This document shows, piece after piece, positions 44,209 through 58,000 of a DNA stretch of 64,000 nt (position 1 is its first letter; each line of letters begins with the position of its first letter). A program made the position numbers and the translations under genes. The notes below the pieces were generated by a model, which was given only the letters and a program-made list of their open reading frames with translations, was not told the origin of the DNA and made no database searches. Source of the stretch: Owenia fusiformis (lineage: Eukaryota; Annelida; Polychaeta; Sabellida; Oweniidae); NCBI GenBank assembly GCA_903813345.2, contig CAIIXF020000004.1, positions 21,794,477 through 21,858,476 of the forward strand. The letters are read 5' to 3'.

Positions 44209-46343
44209 GGCTTTGTATAAAAAACCTCCTACCCACGTACCCTCGTACCCACGTACGTGGGTCCTGACCCAGTCTTTAAAGAGTTAAATTTTTAAATGTT
44301 TAAAACATTATTCAATCTCAGTTTATCCTGGATTATAGATGAATTTATGCATCCATATGCCTTTATTTATAGGTCTGACATCTCTCTAGTAAAATAAAAT
44401 AAAGCCGGAATTGCATAAATGTTCATTATTTTTGAGCTATTTGATTTATGTTTTTGATATGTCGAAATGTTTTTTGTTGATCGGGCAGTCTTACCTGTAT
44501 AACCTGTATAACCTGATTAGCAATCTCCTAGCCTTCGTTCAGTGCAATCCGTGCCTCCTGTTACCTCATGCAGATTGTAAATGTCCCGGGAAGTTTACCC
44601 TTGTCCAAAAGTTGACATCTTTTTAAAAATATATTTCTTAGAGTTTCCAACCAATTAAATTCACCACATTTTATTAGATGTTTATTTCAAATGTTATTAG
44701 AATTCATTCTTACGAATATTATACGTTATTAACGTATGTTAGTCAAAGATATGGTGTCGTTGTTGTCCATTGTATTCACGTTTTACGCGCAAAAAGCTAG
44801 AAACTACAAAGCTGAACTTTTATCATTCAAACCAGTTTTACATCAAATCATTGTCAAAATAAAACTCTACTCTTCATATTACCTACTTATGGATCAAACG
44901 GCCATGAATAATGTCGAAGTTTACAAAACCAAACTTACACTCCCCTGCATAAGTTTGGCAACTCTAACTTTTAATTCCATCTAAATGATTCACTGAACTT
45001 GTGCGCACAATTATCCTTAAATTGTGCCAAAAAGCGATTAAAAACGAATATAGCGAATCCTTCTACTTTTCAAATATTTCGTTATTCAATTGCGCCACGG
45101 TTAAAGGGTGACGCATATCGTTTAGCAAATCGAACGCTCGTTTCTGGTGTTGCTCACCGTTTAGTATAAAAGGCCCGATCCCGGAATAATACTCAAGGGT
45201 TCACAGGTTCGAGGTCGTTGTGTCAACACCTCTAACTGTTATATAGCATAAGTATATTATAGATCGTCACACATTTATAAAAGGGTGATTTTTATTTTGA
45301 CAAATCAATTCCACATTTATGGGTGAAGTTTCAGAATCTTCTATTTGTGTATAATAATGAAAAATTGGCATCTAAATTTCCCCATAACGTAATAGCACAC
45401 AGCTTGGCATATGAAATATCCTACAAATGAAACAAAGCAAGACAAACCGGTTTCTAATACAAGGATTTATATTGGCTGTTGTACATGTATTCTTTGAACG
45501 CAATCACTCTTTGGATAACGTTTTCAAAATCATTATAAACGGATTACTTTAACTCAAAGACAATTTCAATAAACTGGATTTTACAGAACTCCCCTTATTT
45601 CTTAAAAATGGACTGATCCAGTTGATTCACCTGGAGCCGCCATATTGTTTTTATACGGGATGCTAATCGGAACCCTTTAAACAGAAATGCAGCCTTTATT
45701 ATTCCTTGCGATCGTGTGAATTGATCACTCTATCACTTTGTATCTTCAATTCTGATATTAAATTAAATAAAAGACATAAGACAAATTACACGTATAGTTC
45801 AAATCTGTCGTGCAAACAATGAATACTATCGTTTGAAAGAATAAAAAGTATATGTGATAAAAATCGAAACTACAGGGTGTTAAAAAACAGGACCGATGAA
45901 AAGTTGAATAACTTCGTTAATCCAGAATCATTCAGGTCATTCAATGTGAATTTTGTTGTGAAAGTTTGACCATATTCTGCTCATGGAGTCAAAAACTACA
46001 GCACTTTACAACACATGCCCCATGTGGCCAATTTGCGCCAAGCAATAGATTGGTTGTACACTGTAAGACTGCCCGATCAACAAAAAATCGCTTCGATATA
46101 TCAAAAACAACACTCAAATAGCTCAAATGAACATTATGCAATGCCGGCTTTATTTTATGACGAGACAGATGTCCGATCTAGAAATAAAGGCATATGGGTA
46201 CATAAATTCATCCATAATTAAGCATACATTGAGATAGAATAGTGTTTAAAAAAATGTTAAAGATTTAACTCTTTAAAGACTGGGTCAGGACCCACGTACG
46301 TGGGTACGAGGGTACGTGGGTAGGAGGTTTTTTATACAAAGCC
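44209..46343. mobile_element. 2.1-kb DNA transposon with perfect 81-bp TIRs and 9-bp target duplication
   Basis: TIRs 44209-44289 and 46263-46343 are exact inverted copies, starting GGCTTTGTATAAAAAACC and containing the palindrome CCCACGTACGTGGG. ATTTGAAAT flanks both ends (44200-44208, 46344-46352). The 1.97-kb interior has no long open frame or recognisable transposase, so the element is probably non-autonomous. GG ends with a 9-bp duplication fit Merlin or MULE groups; not certain. Identical TIRs suggest recent insertion. Confidence 0.92.
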
Positions 46344-46667
46344 ATTTGAAATGAACCCAATTCTTGCTTGTTTATAAGTTTCTTATTTTTGTTGATAAAG
46401 TATGCATCAAGTTTTTCTTTCGATCAATTCAGATCTCATCAGCTGAACTCTACTGAAAATGTTACTGATTAAAAGTTCATGTTAACCAACATATTACAAA
46501 TGATTAAAAAAAACATATTATTAGCATTTCATGATTTATTCAAAATATACATACATGTACATTATACATAAATACATACATTATAGATACAGAATTGCAA
46601 AATACTCTTAAAAATATACACAATGTTAAAATCCACCGAGATCTACATAGATGACATATTATAATAC

Positions 46668-48564
46668 CACGGGATGTCATCGCCTGATTTGGTCAATGTT
46701 AGGGAGCAGGTCGTTTTTACAATAAATTTCAATATTTTCACACAAAATATTTTTTTACTGAAAAACTGCTCATTCGCAGAGAAAATGTACTAGCACATGC
46801 AATGACAATGTCAATCACGCTTCTGTACGAAATTCGGCGGAAGTCTTTTATAATCTAATACGAAGTTACTAAAAAAGGCGCGAACGCCCTACACTCAAAA
46901 TGATCGTTTTTCCATTATAACTTTTTTACGTAATTTAACGAAGGCTTCTAATTATTATCCAAGATAGTCTAAATACCGATTAAAATATTTCTTACTTCAA
47001 ACAGATACGCCGTCTTTTATTCAATTTTTTAAAAAATAATAAAAAATAACTCTTGTCAATGTTAGGGAGCAGTCAATGTTAGGGAGCAAAATGATTTTAT
47101 CAGAATATTAAAAATGTAGCAAATGGCCATTTAAAATATGTATGGCATTTATAAACTAAACAATATTGTTTGAATGATTATTTTAAACCCCTTGCCTTAA
47201 CAAAATTTAACAAAATTGATAAAAAAAATTGTTTTGCATTTTTGTTATCTTCAGAAAATGGACTCTCAAAGATTTTTGACGAAGGAAAGTTAATTATTAT
47301 CGATGGGGCAAGATGGGACTCCGTGGGATTTTGCCCCATCCTGCCCCATCGAATCCCATCGAGTCCAACGTGGGACCTCATGGGACTCGATGGGGCAAGA
47401 TTATATGCAAGTTGGGGCAAAATCCGACGGAGTCCCATTGATTCCCATGGACTTCATGGGGCAAAATCCCAAAAGGTCCCACTAGGTCCCACGCCATGTT
47501 AAGTCTATGGAGGTCCCAACTTGTCCCATTGGTGTATACCGGGCTTTAGAGTATCATTAGCAAGTGGTACACATATAACAGAGATCGGTTATATACTGCA
47601 TTGTCTGAGTATTGACAAATTGAAGTATACGTGTAAAAATCTACTATCATACATGTAACTGCGCAATGAGCCCTTCATAGCGTTTGTGCCAGCTATCAGG
47701 TGATACCCGGTCGTAAAGATAAGTGCGAGACTAACTCTCTTACTTTAATACTAGGAAAATATCAAATCATAGAACTGAAGGATGTCGGAGATTTCTCAAG
47801 CCTATATATCAGTTCAGATAATTTATCATCCACAATTTAGGATTGTGAACTGATGACATCATCAAAAAGTGTATATAACGATACATCCATTCATTTACAG
47901 TTAGAGGTCAACGAATAAAGAAGGAATGGTTCGCATCTAAATATTTCTAAAACGAACGTAAACAGGATTTAGCTGAAAATAAAAAATGCAAAATAACCTT
48001 TTCAATGATTTTCTTACAATTTTAACGCTTTCCTCCCCAAAGGGTATCAAATAATCATACAAACAAAATTGTTCAGTTTATAAATGCCATACATATTTTA
48101 AATGGCCATTTGCTACATTTTTAATATTCTGATAAAATCATTTTGCTCCCTAACATTGACTGCTCCCTAACATTGACAAGAGTTATTTTTTATTATTTTT
48201 TAAAAAATTGAATAAAAGACGGCGTATCTGTTTGAAGTAAGAAATATTTTAATCGGTATTTAGACTATCTTGGATAATAATTAGAAGCCTTCGTTAAATT
48301 ACGTTAAAAAGTTATAATGGAAAAACGATCATTTTGAGTGTAGGGCGTTCGCGCCTTTTTTAGTAACTTCGTATTAGATTATAAAAGACTTCCGCCGAAT
48401 TTAGTACAGAAGCGTGATTGACATTGTCATTGCATGTGCTAGTACATTTTCTCTGCGAATGAGCAGTTTTTCAGTAAAAAAATATTTTGTGTGAAAATAT
48501 TGAAATTTATTGTAAAAACGACCTGCTCCCTAACATTGACCAAATCAGGCGATGACATCCCGTG
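46668..48564. mobile_element. 1.9-kb foldback element, 5-bp target duplication AATAC
   Basis: Arms of about 505 bp (46668-47172 and 48060-48564), almost identical and inverted. Ends CACGGGATGTC ... GACATCCCGTG, flanked by AATAC (46663-46667, 48565-48569). The arms contain duplicated GTCAATGTTAGGGAGCA. The ~890-bp centre includes a GGGAC/GTCCC-rich patch at 47290-47530. No transposase. Confidence 0.92.
47285..47535. repeat. TGGGACTC/GATGGGGCAAGA word array inside the foldback
   Basis: Short words GATGGGGCAAGAT, TGGGACTC, GTCCCAT and their complements alternate in both orientations, giving overlapping open frames on both strands. It is likely a self-complementary minisatellite and not coding. 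Confidence 0.75.
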
Positions 48565-48663
48565 AATACAGCATTGCCAAACATACTAAAATCTAAATTC
48601 AAAAGTTTTAAAATACATCTATGTAACCTGCCAACCTACTTATATGAGCATGCCTACTATCAA

Positions 48664-49550
48664 TTAATGATCAGGACAATACATCTTCTTTGAAACTTTC
48701 TTAAGCTTAGAACATTTTTTATGATACCATGTTTGACATTCATGCTTTTTACTCACAAACTCACAGCCAACCATATCTTGTACTACATCAGCTTGGCCAC
48801 ATGGACAAAAACAACTTACTTGGAATGTTGATGTGGCAACTTTGGATAATTTTAATTTTTTCTTAGCCTGTTTTGGAAAGGGAAGAATTTTTTTCTCTGT
48901 TAAACAGGATACCAAATGTGATCTCATTTCTTTTTCTTCAAATACGACTCTACTTGTCCCATTGAACCCATTGAAGCAAAACTCAGTCATAAATGCAATA
49001 GAGAAGAGGCCACAATCATAACCATTATTTTGTTTTTGAACAGCTGGAATAATAACATCAAAATGGTTTACCCTATCTGGTTTATAAATCTGAGTTAATT
49101 AAATTTGTAAACTACTGTTAATGTCTTTTTTATTTAAGCTATCTAATAAATATACTTTGCCATCAGAATCTTGAATTGAAGTTACCCAATGAGAATTGCC
49201 ATTATGATGAATCTGCACAGAAGGACCATTAGTTGAAATCATTGGAGTACACCAAGTGAACATATTTTTATTTGCTACATAAATGGGAGCATAGTTTGTT
49301 AATTGGAATCCGGAAATATTTTCAAATTGTCCAATTAGAACTGACTGAGCTGCATTAATTATCTGGTCATCTAACCATCCCTTTGGATTAAGAATAAGTT
49401 CATAATGTTGAGTTTTAAGAAAGTTAATATTATCTGCACCTTTGTCAACTGATTGAATTTCATTTTTTCCATTTCATTACTATCTTTACTACTATTTTCA
49501 CATTTTAATTGAACATCTGATTTATTACTTAAATTATCATCACTGGCCAT
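48664..49550 (-). pseudogene. Decayed Ulp1/SENP-like cysteine protease with C-terminal PHD-type finger
   Basis: Read on the minus strand, GWLDDQIINAAQ is followed by GNSHWVTS (catalytic His), VYLLDSL (Asp), then NNGYDCGLFSIAF (Gln/Asn region and catalytic Cys), MRSHLVSCL and LPFP. A Cys/His finger (CFCPCGQ ... MVGCEF ... WYHKKC ... YCPDH) closes the frame with a stop. A TAA interrupts the frame after the catalytic Asp (about 49096), and an apparent one-base shift near 49470 separates the first Met from the protease domain, so the copy is broken. Proteins with this protease-plus-finger layout are common multicopy, transposon-associated genes in cnidarians and molluscs. It starts 100 bp from the edge of the 46668-48564 foldback, with no obvious link. 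Confidence 0.8.
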
Positions 49551-49719
49551 TCCATTGATTAAACTATTTGAAATTTCATCATGAAATATACAAAAGTTAG
49601 GATAAATATAAATGTTTCTATTTTTACATAAACTGTTTCAATATGGTCATTTGATTGCTTATTTCTTAAATTCAAAGTACTCACAAACATTACTGTTTTG
49701 ACTGTATATGTAGTTGTGT

Positions 49720-49805
49720 TGTCGCGATGTGCCATAATCGTACATCGATGCATCAGCAATTTTCAATAGTAAACATCGATGCACATCGCGATGTACATCG
49801 AGAAA
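49720..49805. repeat. CATCGATGCA/CGCGATGTAC palindrome-rich remnant
   Basis: TCGCGATGTGCC, ACATCGATGCATC, ACATCGATGCACATCGCGATG and TACATCGAG occur within 80 bp. This looks like the end of a hAT-type element, but no partner end was identified. Confidence 0.4.
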
Positions 49806-52170
49806 AAGTCTGAGAAAAGTGCACTGAAATACCAAACGTTAATGCTAACGCTAATTCTAATCAATAGAAATTGTTTTTTTGCTCATCTAATACCATCTTT
49901 GAAGGTAGGATCAATTAAAACATCAGATAATCCCATGTGATTATATCCCAGAACTTTGAGAGATGATTCCAATGTTTGGAAAAATCAAAAGTGTATTGTC
50001 TATTATTGTTCCTCTAATCACACCTTTGAAGGTATGATGAATGAAAATAATTAAATCTTAAAGGTAATAGGCCAAATAAATGGTCCGAATATCAATTGTC
50101 CAAATCCCTTTGGTCAGAAACCTAATGATCCTAAAATTAACAATTGTTGATATGATATTTAAATTTCAATACTGTACTCCTGGTCAATTTAGCAAGTTTT
50201 AATTCTGCAAATTTTGAGAAATCACAATTTACAATTTCGTGGCTCTATTTCACAAGTTTCAATTTCATATTCTCTGAATCATCAAGCTCTGTAAACTAAG
50301 TTACCCTATGTACAGTAATTACACCTACCCTATTTGGATATGGTACGATATACAATTACTTGCACCTCAGTCTTAAAATGGGAAATTTGCGAAGATTATT
50401 TTTCTGCGAAACAAAATCAAACAAAATCCAAATGAAAATTATCTGGAGTACAGTGTTTAAATTTAAATATCATGACAGAAAGACTTAATATAAGATTTTA
50501 GCTCAACCTATCTAAAACCTACATTCAATTCCATTTACCTAATATATTCGAATGATGTTAATCCCCTAAGTGCAGATTGACATGTAGGGAGTATGGTAAC
50601 CACAAGAAATGCGAAATGTAATATTTTGAATAAGCATGGCAAAATGGATAATCTACATGTATGTTATTCAATAAACACACATCAATGTGATGTATTCCAT
50701 GTTCACACATTTCTAGCATCTTTATCTTGATATTAAAATTAAGTTCAGACCAATGGGATTCAGACTATTGGGATTTGGATGAATGGGATTTAGACCAATG
50801 AGGCGACCCCTATGATAGACTAATACTTATAGATTAAGAGGATGGCAATTCTGTCACAGAGATTTGACAAACTAAAGCCACTAAAGAAATAGAAGTAAGG
50901 GAGTAGAAGAGATAATATAGACATCATACATGGAGCAAAGAAAGTTTGCATGCATACACTGAGTTACATGTGTAGCCTACAGGGGCCCACTTTGGACAAG
51001 ACAAATTTGTCCCAATGCAATATGACCTTCACCGTTTCATACGAAACAGACGTTATGACCTTCACCGACACCGATTCATACGAAACAGTTATACATTACA
51101 AAACTTTTCGACAGGGTCCTCACTCTCTTTTTCCTTGGTACACATAGAGTGGAGGGCAGTGGATATATTTATTTCGGTCAATTCTACTTGTCCCAATGCC
51201 AGGTGTGGTCCCGCCTTGTGGTCCAAATCCTTAGGGAGCTAGAGAAAATCCTAATGGTCTGACCTGACCTTATGGCATGATGTGTCTAGGCTCTCTAGTG
51301 ATTTATTGAAACCCAATTTTAGCTGAAATAACATTAGAAATATGCTTCATACAGTATATTCAATTCCTATCTATATAGGCCTATGCATAAAATTGAAAAT
51401 ATTTATGATTTTTTGTGGAAAATATTAGAGTTAGACTACTGTAGTTCTAGATCACAGGATCTTGTAGCACGTTTATGATGACTGATATGAGGCTGCCTGA
51501 TATGGGAGACTGATATGCTTTATTATACTATAGGGCCTATCATAGTGCTCATCTCATATCATAGTGCTACATGTCTCTGTGTTCTAGATTACAAATCTAA
51601 AAAAAAAAAATACAAACTGATTTTATTTCCAATGTAACATGTCTAGATATCGAAGTTAGGTCTTTCCGACAACAGATATTGCACAATTTGCGTGTACACG
51701 ACGAATATATCGCACTAGAAGTTTAACTTTGAAAATTTCAATAAAAAATGGCGACTCGAAAATTTTAACTCGTAACCGTTTCAAAATTTTAGTATTTTCT
51801 GCACAAATACATAATGCAGCGACTTATCCTTGACAATATTTATAATTAATATATTTACTTATATGTACACATTAAAATCTCTCGAGTAAAACACCAAACT
51901 TTCATGGTATTACTATTCCATTTCCAAGGGTCAAATCATGTGAAAATAAACCATGTGGCTTTTCTAATCGCGGGTCCAATCAGGGGGAAAACGAAACGTC
52001 CCCTTTGTATAGCTTTTGCCATATAACCTCAACAACTTAATGATGATATCCTAAATCAAACTAGATATTTCACTCTTTAGAAAATATTTATTATGGTATA
52101 TTAGAATGCTTCTCTTTCTTCAAGGCTATGTCTCAAATGTTTTGCACTGAGTTCTATCTACACTTTAAGA
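49806..52170. other. Intergenic DNA, no gene recognised
   Basis: Only short chance open frames. A small direct duplication at about 51017-51090 (ATGACCTTCACCGNNTCATACGAAACAG) is the sole structure of note. Confidence 0.45.
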
Positions 52171-52179
52171 ATAATTCTA

Positions 52180-54610
52180 AAACACTTTTAGAATGCATAC
52201 TAAATTAACTTTATTCATACAAACTTGATCAGTTTGTACACTTCATCATATAACATATTTAAAATAACTTAAATGTACAATAAAATCTCTGTAAAATGCA
52301 TGAATGAATCTATAACCTATATTTTTCACCATCTGTTTAAAAATATACATCCTGCCTCTGTCAACAAAATTCTGTGCATTATCGTGGAATGTTGTTAAAT
52401 GTTGATTATGGTGACTGTGTATTTCAATATTTCAGTACATGTAGATTAATAAATTCTGAAAAAATAAAGTTATGAGGATATGAGTTTCACTAAAATTTCT
52501 GACAAAAGTCAAAATAAATGAAAACAACAGACAAAATCATTGAAAATTATAATTTTAACATGAAAACACTTCATGAAAAACATTCATCATAACAGCAGAC
52601 TACTTTTAGTAAAAAAAACAACCAGAAAAATCCACATGCTGTCTGCTATGAAATGAAACCCATCCGTGCTTTTTAAAGAAATACAGCCATGGACATCATC
52701 AAATATCATACATTCATCAATGCAGTGATCTCCCATGGGCTTTTTCTCTACCAAGTGCATCCTATGTCCTAATTTTAGCAGTTTTGGTTGAAATACCTCA
52801 AGATGGTAAAACTGTTTTTAGTAGAAACCTTTTTACTCTAAAAAGTATTTCACTTACAGAGGTTCATTAAACATAAACCAAGCCATGGGACTCTGAAAAG
52901 TGTTCTAATTACAGAGATTCATTTAACATAAGGTTAGTGAGGGGTTCCGAAGTGTTGAACTTAAAGAGGTGTTCCACTAACAGAAATGGTCAGCTTGACA
53001 GTTTCTACAGTATTTCATAGTTGGAACAGATTTTTAATTTTTCTAATTTTCGATAGGAGCATAGGAGCAGCACCCAATTGCTCTTATTCCAGGGAGAACA
53101 CCGCAATGATTTGAATAAAATATAGCATGAGATAAATCACTTAGAAAAATGTTGATATTAAGACCTGTATAAAGGACAAAAAGGGGACTCACTATGGGAA
53201 CCATCCCAGGCCCATGAAAGCCAAAATAAGGCCAAATCAAAGCTAATTATTCCAAGACAGGCTCAATAAAGCCAAAAGGGGCAATTTAGTCTCAAAAATG
53301 CCAAATCAGATCCAGTGATTGTATATTGTGAATGTTTATTTACAGGGGAGAAAAATGCAAGCAATAAGGCATCATTTATTTTCCTTAATGGATCGTGTAA
53401 TTATCTATCACTGAACTGTGGCTGTGTGAAAACTAAATTAAAAAAAAGATAGGAGAGATTCACCATGGGGAGCCCCCTCAAGGTTTTTGAGGTTTGAGTT
53501 CAGACTTGCTGGATTTATACACCCAAATCTCCAAAACCAGACAGCCTTCTGTGTGGCACCCATCAGCAGTAATACATTAATGATTTACATTAATACATTT
53601 ACTTAAAGCTAGAATCATAGTTATAGTGGCTACCAAATGTCAAGGATGTGGCAGCAGAAATACATTTACTTAAAGGCAGCATCAGAGTTATAGCACCAAG
53701 CAGTTATGAAATGGCATTTAACAAGTGCAGTTGACCAGGAACTATTGTATTTTTGACACCTCAAATACAGGCCTATCCAACTGTCCCGCAATTTGCGTAT
53801 TTTGTCACACATTTGCTGGAAAGTTTGAAGTCAGAATATGTCACAAAAATATATGCATTTTACCTGATTATTGTCAAGCAAAAATATTTCTGTAGAAAAC
53901 TTCAAAAAAGTGATTGCCGATACAGCAAAATAATGAACGCCAAAAAAAACCAACACATTTCGTTCAGACTTTCCCCCCAAATATTATCCCTAAAAAAGAT
54001 CTGTTAAAGCAGATTAGTAATGGAAAATACTCTGGAGTTCAAGTGACATTGAATCCAATTTGGACTTAGTTGATGGAAATGTAGCTAAACTATTCCAAAA
54101 ATTATTTTAAATAATGATAAGAAGGTTATAGAGAAAACACCCATCCACTTTGTCACCCATCCACTTTGTCATGTCTCTAAAATGAAGGCAAAATAATCCC
54201 AGCTAGTTAATTATTTCTATATATGTACAATGTACATGTGCATAACTTGTACTGCTAAGGGATTCACTGCTAAGGAGTGTACATGTATTGCTAAAGGGTG
54301 CCACACTCACGGTGATGTAGAAACAACGAACAAGCTCTACTAAAACGTAGAGACTTTTCTTTGATTAAACTTCAGAGAAAAATATTTCTTCCAAAACCTG
54401 AAATAAGTTGTAGGCTAATTGAAAATATTAAATTAATTTCCATATAGAATGTAACATACTGTCAACTTCTGGGTGAACACTTACTATTTAGTAAATAATC
54501 ATATAATTCTAGTTTTGCAGTTTTTGGCGTTTTCCCGGAATTGAATAACCTTAGGTTGGGTGGTATGCATTTAATTTACGGTAGAACCCCAGGCCAGTAG
54601 CCAGGGGAGG
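52180..54610 (+). repeat. Left copy of a ~2.4-kb segmental duplication flanking the mucin-like gene
   Basis: Collinear with 61255-63625 in the same orientation. Shared blocks include AACTTTATTCATACAAACTT, AAAATTCTGTGCATTATC, GACCTGTATAAAGGACAAAA, CTGTGTGGCACCCATCAGCA, AGGGTGCCACACTCACGGTG and GGTATGCATTTAATTTA. Identity is moderate, with copy-specific insertions such as 53763-53995. Confidence 0.88.
53763..53995 (+). repeat. Dispersed repeat with GTCACGCA words, copy 2
   Basis: Diverged relative of 30196-30560. It is absent from the right copy of the segmental duplication, so it inserted after that duplication or was lost there. Confidence 0.78.
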
Positions 54611-55091
54611 GAGCGGTGTGGACAAAAAGTCTTTCAAAATTTTGCAGTTTTTCACAATTCTGAACTATTTCAAGTAATTGCAAATATTTAATGAAATATA
54701 TAATAAATATGTGTATGTAATAATTTTTCATCTGAAATCTACTCAATGGTTGCTTGTTTTTACATCCGTACTAGTTAAGTTTCCAATGCAATAAATCAGT
54801 ACAATTTAAAACTAATGTATGACTTGGTTGGTTAATATTTGATGTCCATTGTGATATTACTAATTGATTATCTTTTGAAAGATTATTTCAATCAAAGTAG
54901 AATGCACAGATAATGGTGAATATATTGATTGTATATTGATATATTGAATGCTCTTCGAGTGAGAGGGAAATGCTGGACAGTTAAAAGGTGAGGGGAGATA
55001 CCCCAACTCAATAAAATGTTGGTTTGAAAGATTTCACTCATGTACTTAACACAAATTTTCCATGTTCATGTCCATGTATTTAGATTTCCAT

Positions 55092-58000
55092 CTATTCAAC
55101 AAGATTCAGGTCCTTAATGCGCTGTTTTCTTTCCCTTTGTTCTTTTTTCGTTGCCAATTCATTAATATATGGCAATCGTCTTGTCTTCTTTATGATTTTT
55201 ACCAAACTCTCCTCAAAAACACATAATTTGACAGTCTTTGAAGGGACTTTTGGACAGAGTTCATCACAGGAGCTTCCTTCAATATCTGCTCTTTTCTCTA
55301 TGAGAACTTCAATGCCCTTTTTGTTCAAGCGTTTGTCAACTACATCTCGTATTAAGGGATCTCGTTTTAGACGGTTTGTAACTTGCAGAAAGGATTTTTT
55401 GAAGATACGAAGCTGTAGGGCCAAATTTACAATTTTGGAGCACCAGCGTCGACAGTCTCGTTCTCCATCCATTTCATCATTTAGACTGTTTGGATGATGG
55501 GTGACATTTTCAACATAACCTTCTGGATCACTAGATTTCTGTTCATCACCTACTTTGGTGATATCAGGTGTATCTAAAGAACTCTCTTTTGTGTCAATAG
55601 ATCTTTCATTAAGGTCACTTGATTTCTCAACAGTATCATTTGATTCTGTATCAATGTCAATAGATCTTTCATCAACATCAATAGATCTTTTTTCCTCACC
55701 TTCTTCAAGTTTCTTATTGACCAAACCAAGTTTTTCAAGTTTTTTAAGTCTTTTATTGACAACCCTATCAATGTATGGGACTCTCATTAGGGATCTCTCT
55801 AAGACAACCACTTCATTACTGAACTCGCAGAATTTGACCGCGACACCTGGAGCTCTATTGCATAAATCCAAACAATTCTGTTCTCTATCTGTCGGTGCCC
55901 TTTTTTGGAGTTCAAGTTCTCGTTTTACAGAATGCATTACATCTAAATCTATGTTGAACTGAAAACTAGGATGACTCAAGATGGTTCGTTTTCTTTTCTC
56001 TTCTGGGCTAGCAAGTCTTGCTTTGTAACGTGCCAGTTTTTTCTGGATGATTGTGCTAATCTCCGGTTCACTTTTGAATTTGGTAAGTTGGTTACTAAAT
56101 GTGGTGTTGAAGTCAATCATTCTTTTGTAAACTTTGAATATTTTTTTGCAAGTTTTTTTACACTGATCAATTCTTGGATCTCTGGTTGAAGGCAGCACTG
56201 TTGTTGTTGTTGGTACTGTTGTGCTAGTAATTGTAGTAGTAGGTACTGTTGTACTAGGTTTAGGTGTAGAAGGCACTTTGGTACTTGGCTCAGGCGTTGA
56301 AGGAACCATTGTGCTGGGTTTAGGTGTAGAAGGCACTATGGTACTTGGCTCAGGCATTGAAGGCACTATTGTACTAGGTCCAGGTGTTGAAGGCACTATG
56401 GTACTTGGGGCAAGTGTTGAAGGTACTTTTGTACTAGTTTCAGGTGTTGGAGGCACTATTGTACTAGGTTCAGGTGTTGAAGGCACTATTGTACTTGGCT
56501 CAGATGTTGAAAGCACTATTGTAGTCGGCACAGGTATTGAAGGTACTATTGTACTTGGTTGATGTGGTGTTGAAAGCACTATCATGCTGGGTGCAGGTGT
56601 TGAAGGCACTATGGTACTTGGTTGAGGGGGAGTTGTAGGCACTATTGAACTTGGTTGAGGGGGAGTTGAAGGCACTTCAGTACTTGGTTGATGGGAAGTT
56701 GAAGGCAATATCGTACTTGGTTGAGGGGGAGTTGAAGGCACTATTGTACTTTGTTGAGGTGGAGTTGAAGGCACTTTGGTACTTGGTTGAGGGGGAGTTG
56801 AAGGAACAATTGTACTTGGTTGAATGGGACTTGAAGGCTGAATTGTACTTGGTTCATTTGTTGAAGGAACTATTGCACTTTTTGCATGTGTTGGAGGAAC
56901 AAAAGTACTTGGTGCAGGTGTTAAACGCACTATTGTACTTGGTGCAGGTGTTAAACGCACTATTGTACTTGGTGCAGGTGTTGAAGGCACTATTGTACTG
57001 GGCTCAGATGTTAAAGGAACTATTGTACTTGGTGCAGGTGTTGAAGGGGCTATTGTACTTGGCCAAGGGGGTGTTAAAGGAACTGTTGTACTTGGCTCAG
57101 ATGAGGTAGAGGATGTCTTTAAGGTTTGTTGACCTGGTGTTGTTTTTTCATAAACAGAAGTGGCATCTGTGTCAAAATTAGGTTGTCCACTGACTGGTGT
57201 TGTGATACCTTCTCTTATTATTGTGGCAAATGAGCTTGCCTGACTTGCCCTTGTAGGGACCACTGTAATAGGTTGCTCACTGACTGGTGTTGTGAAACCT
57301 TCTCTTTTTATTGTGGCGAATAAGCTTGCCTGACTTGCTCTTGTAGGGACCACTGTAATAGGTTGTTCACTGACTGGTGTTGTGAAACCTTCTCTTTTTA
57401 TTGTGGCGAATGAGCTTGCCTGACTTGCTCTTGTAGGGACCACTGTAATAGGTTGTTCACTGACTGGTGTTGTGAAACCTTCTCTTTTTATTGTGGCGAA
57501 TGAGCTTGCCTGACTTGCTCTTGTAGGGACCACTGTAATAGGTTGTTCACTGACTGGTGTTGTGAAACCTTCTCTTTTTATTGTGGTGAATGAGCTTGCC
57601 TGACTTGCTCTTGTAGGGACCACTGTAATAGGTTGTTCACTGACTGGTGTTGTGAAACCTTCTCTTTTTATTGTGGCGAATGAGCTTGCCTGACTTGCTC
57701 TTGTAGGGACCACTGTAATAGGTTGTTCACTGACTGGTGTTGTGAAACCTTCTCTTTTTATGGTGGCGAATGAGCTTGCCTGACTTGCTTTTGTAGGGAC
57801 CACTGTAATAGGTTGTTCACTGACTGGTGTTGTGAAACCTTCTCTTTGTATTGTGGCGAATGAGCTTGCCTGACTTGCTCTTGTAGGGACCACTGTAATA
57901 GGTTGTTCACTGACTGATGTTGTGAAACCTTCTCTTTTTATTGTGGCGAATGAGCTTGCCTGACTTGCTCTTGTAGGGACCACTGTAATAGGTTGTTCAC

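Noticed and set aside
44411-46221. Short open frames inside the TIR element as transposase remnants
   Set aside because: No catalytic motif or family similarity could be seen in them.
47170-47502. 110-residue and overlapping frames in the foldback centre
   Set aside because: They come from self-complementary GGGAC/GTCCC words and are open on both strands.
55117-57109. Plus-strand open frames antisense to the mucin-like gene
   Set aside because: Low-complexity antisense of a repetitive CDS; the minus frame has signal peptide, Cys modules and an acceptor before the ATG.
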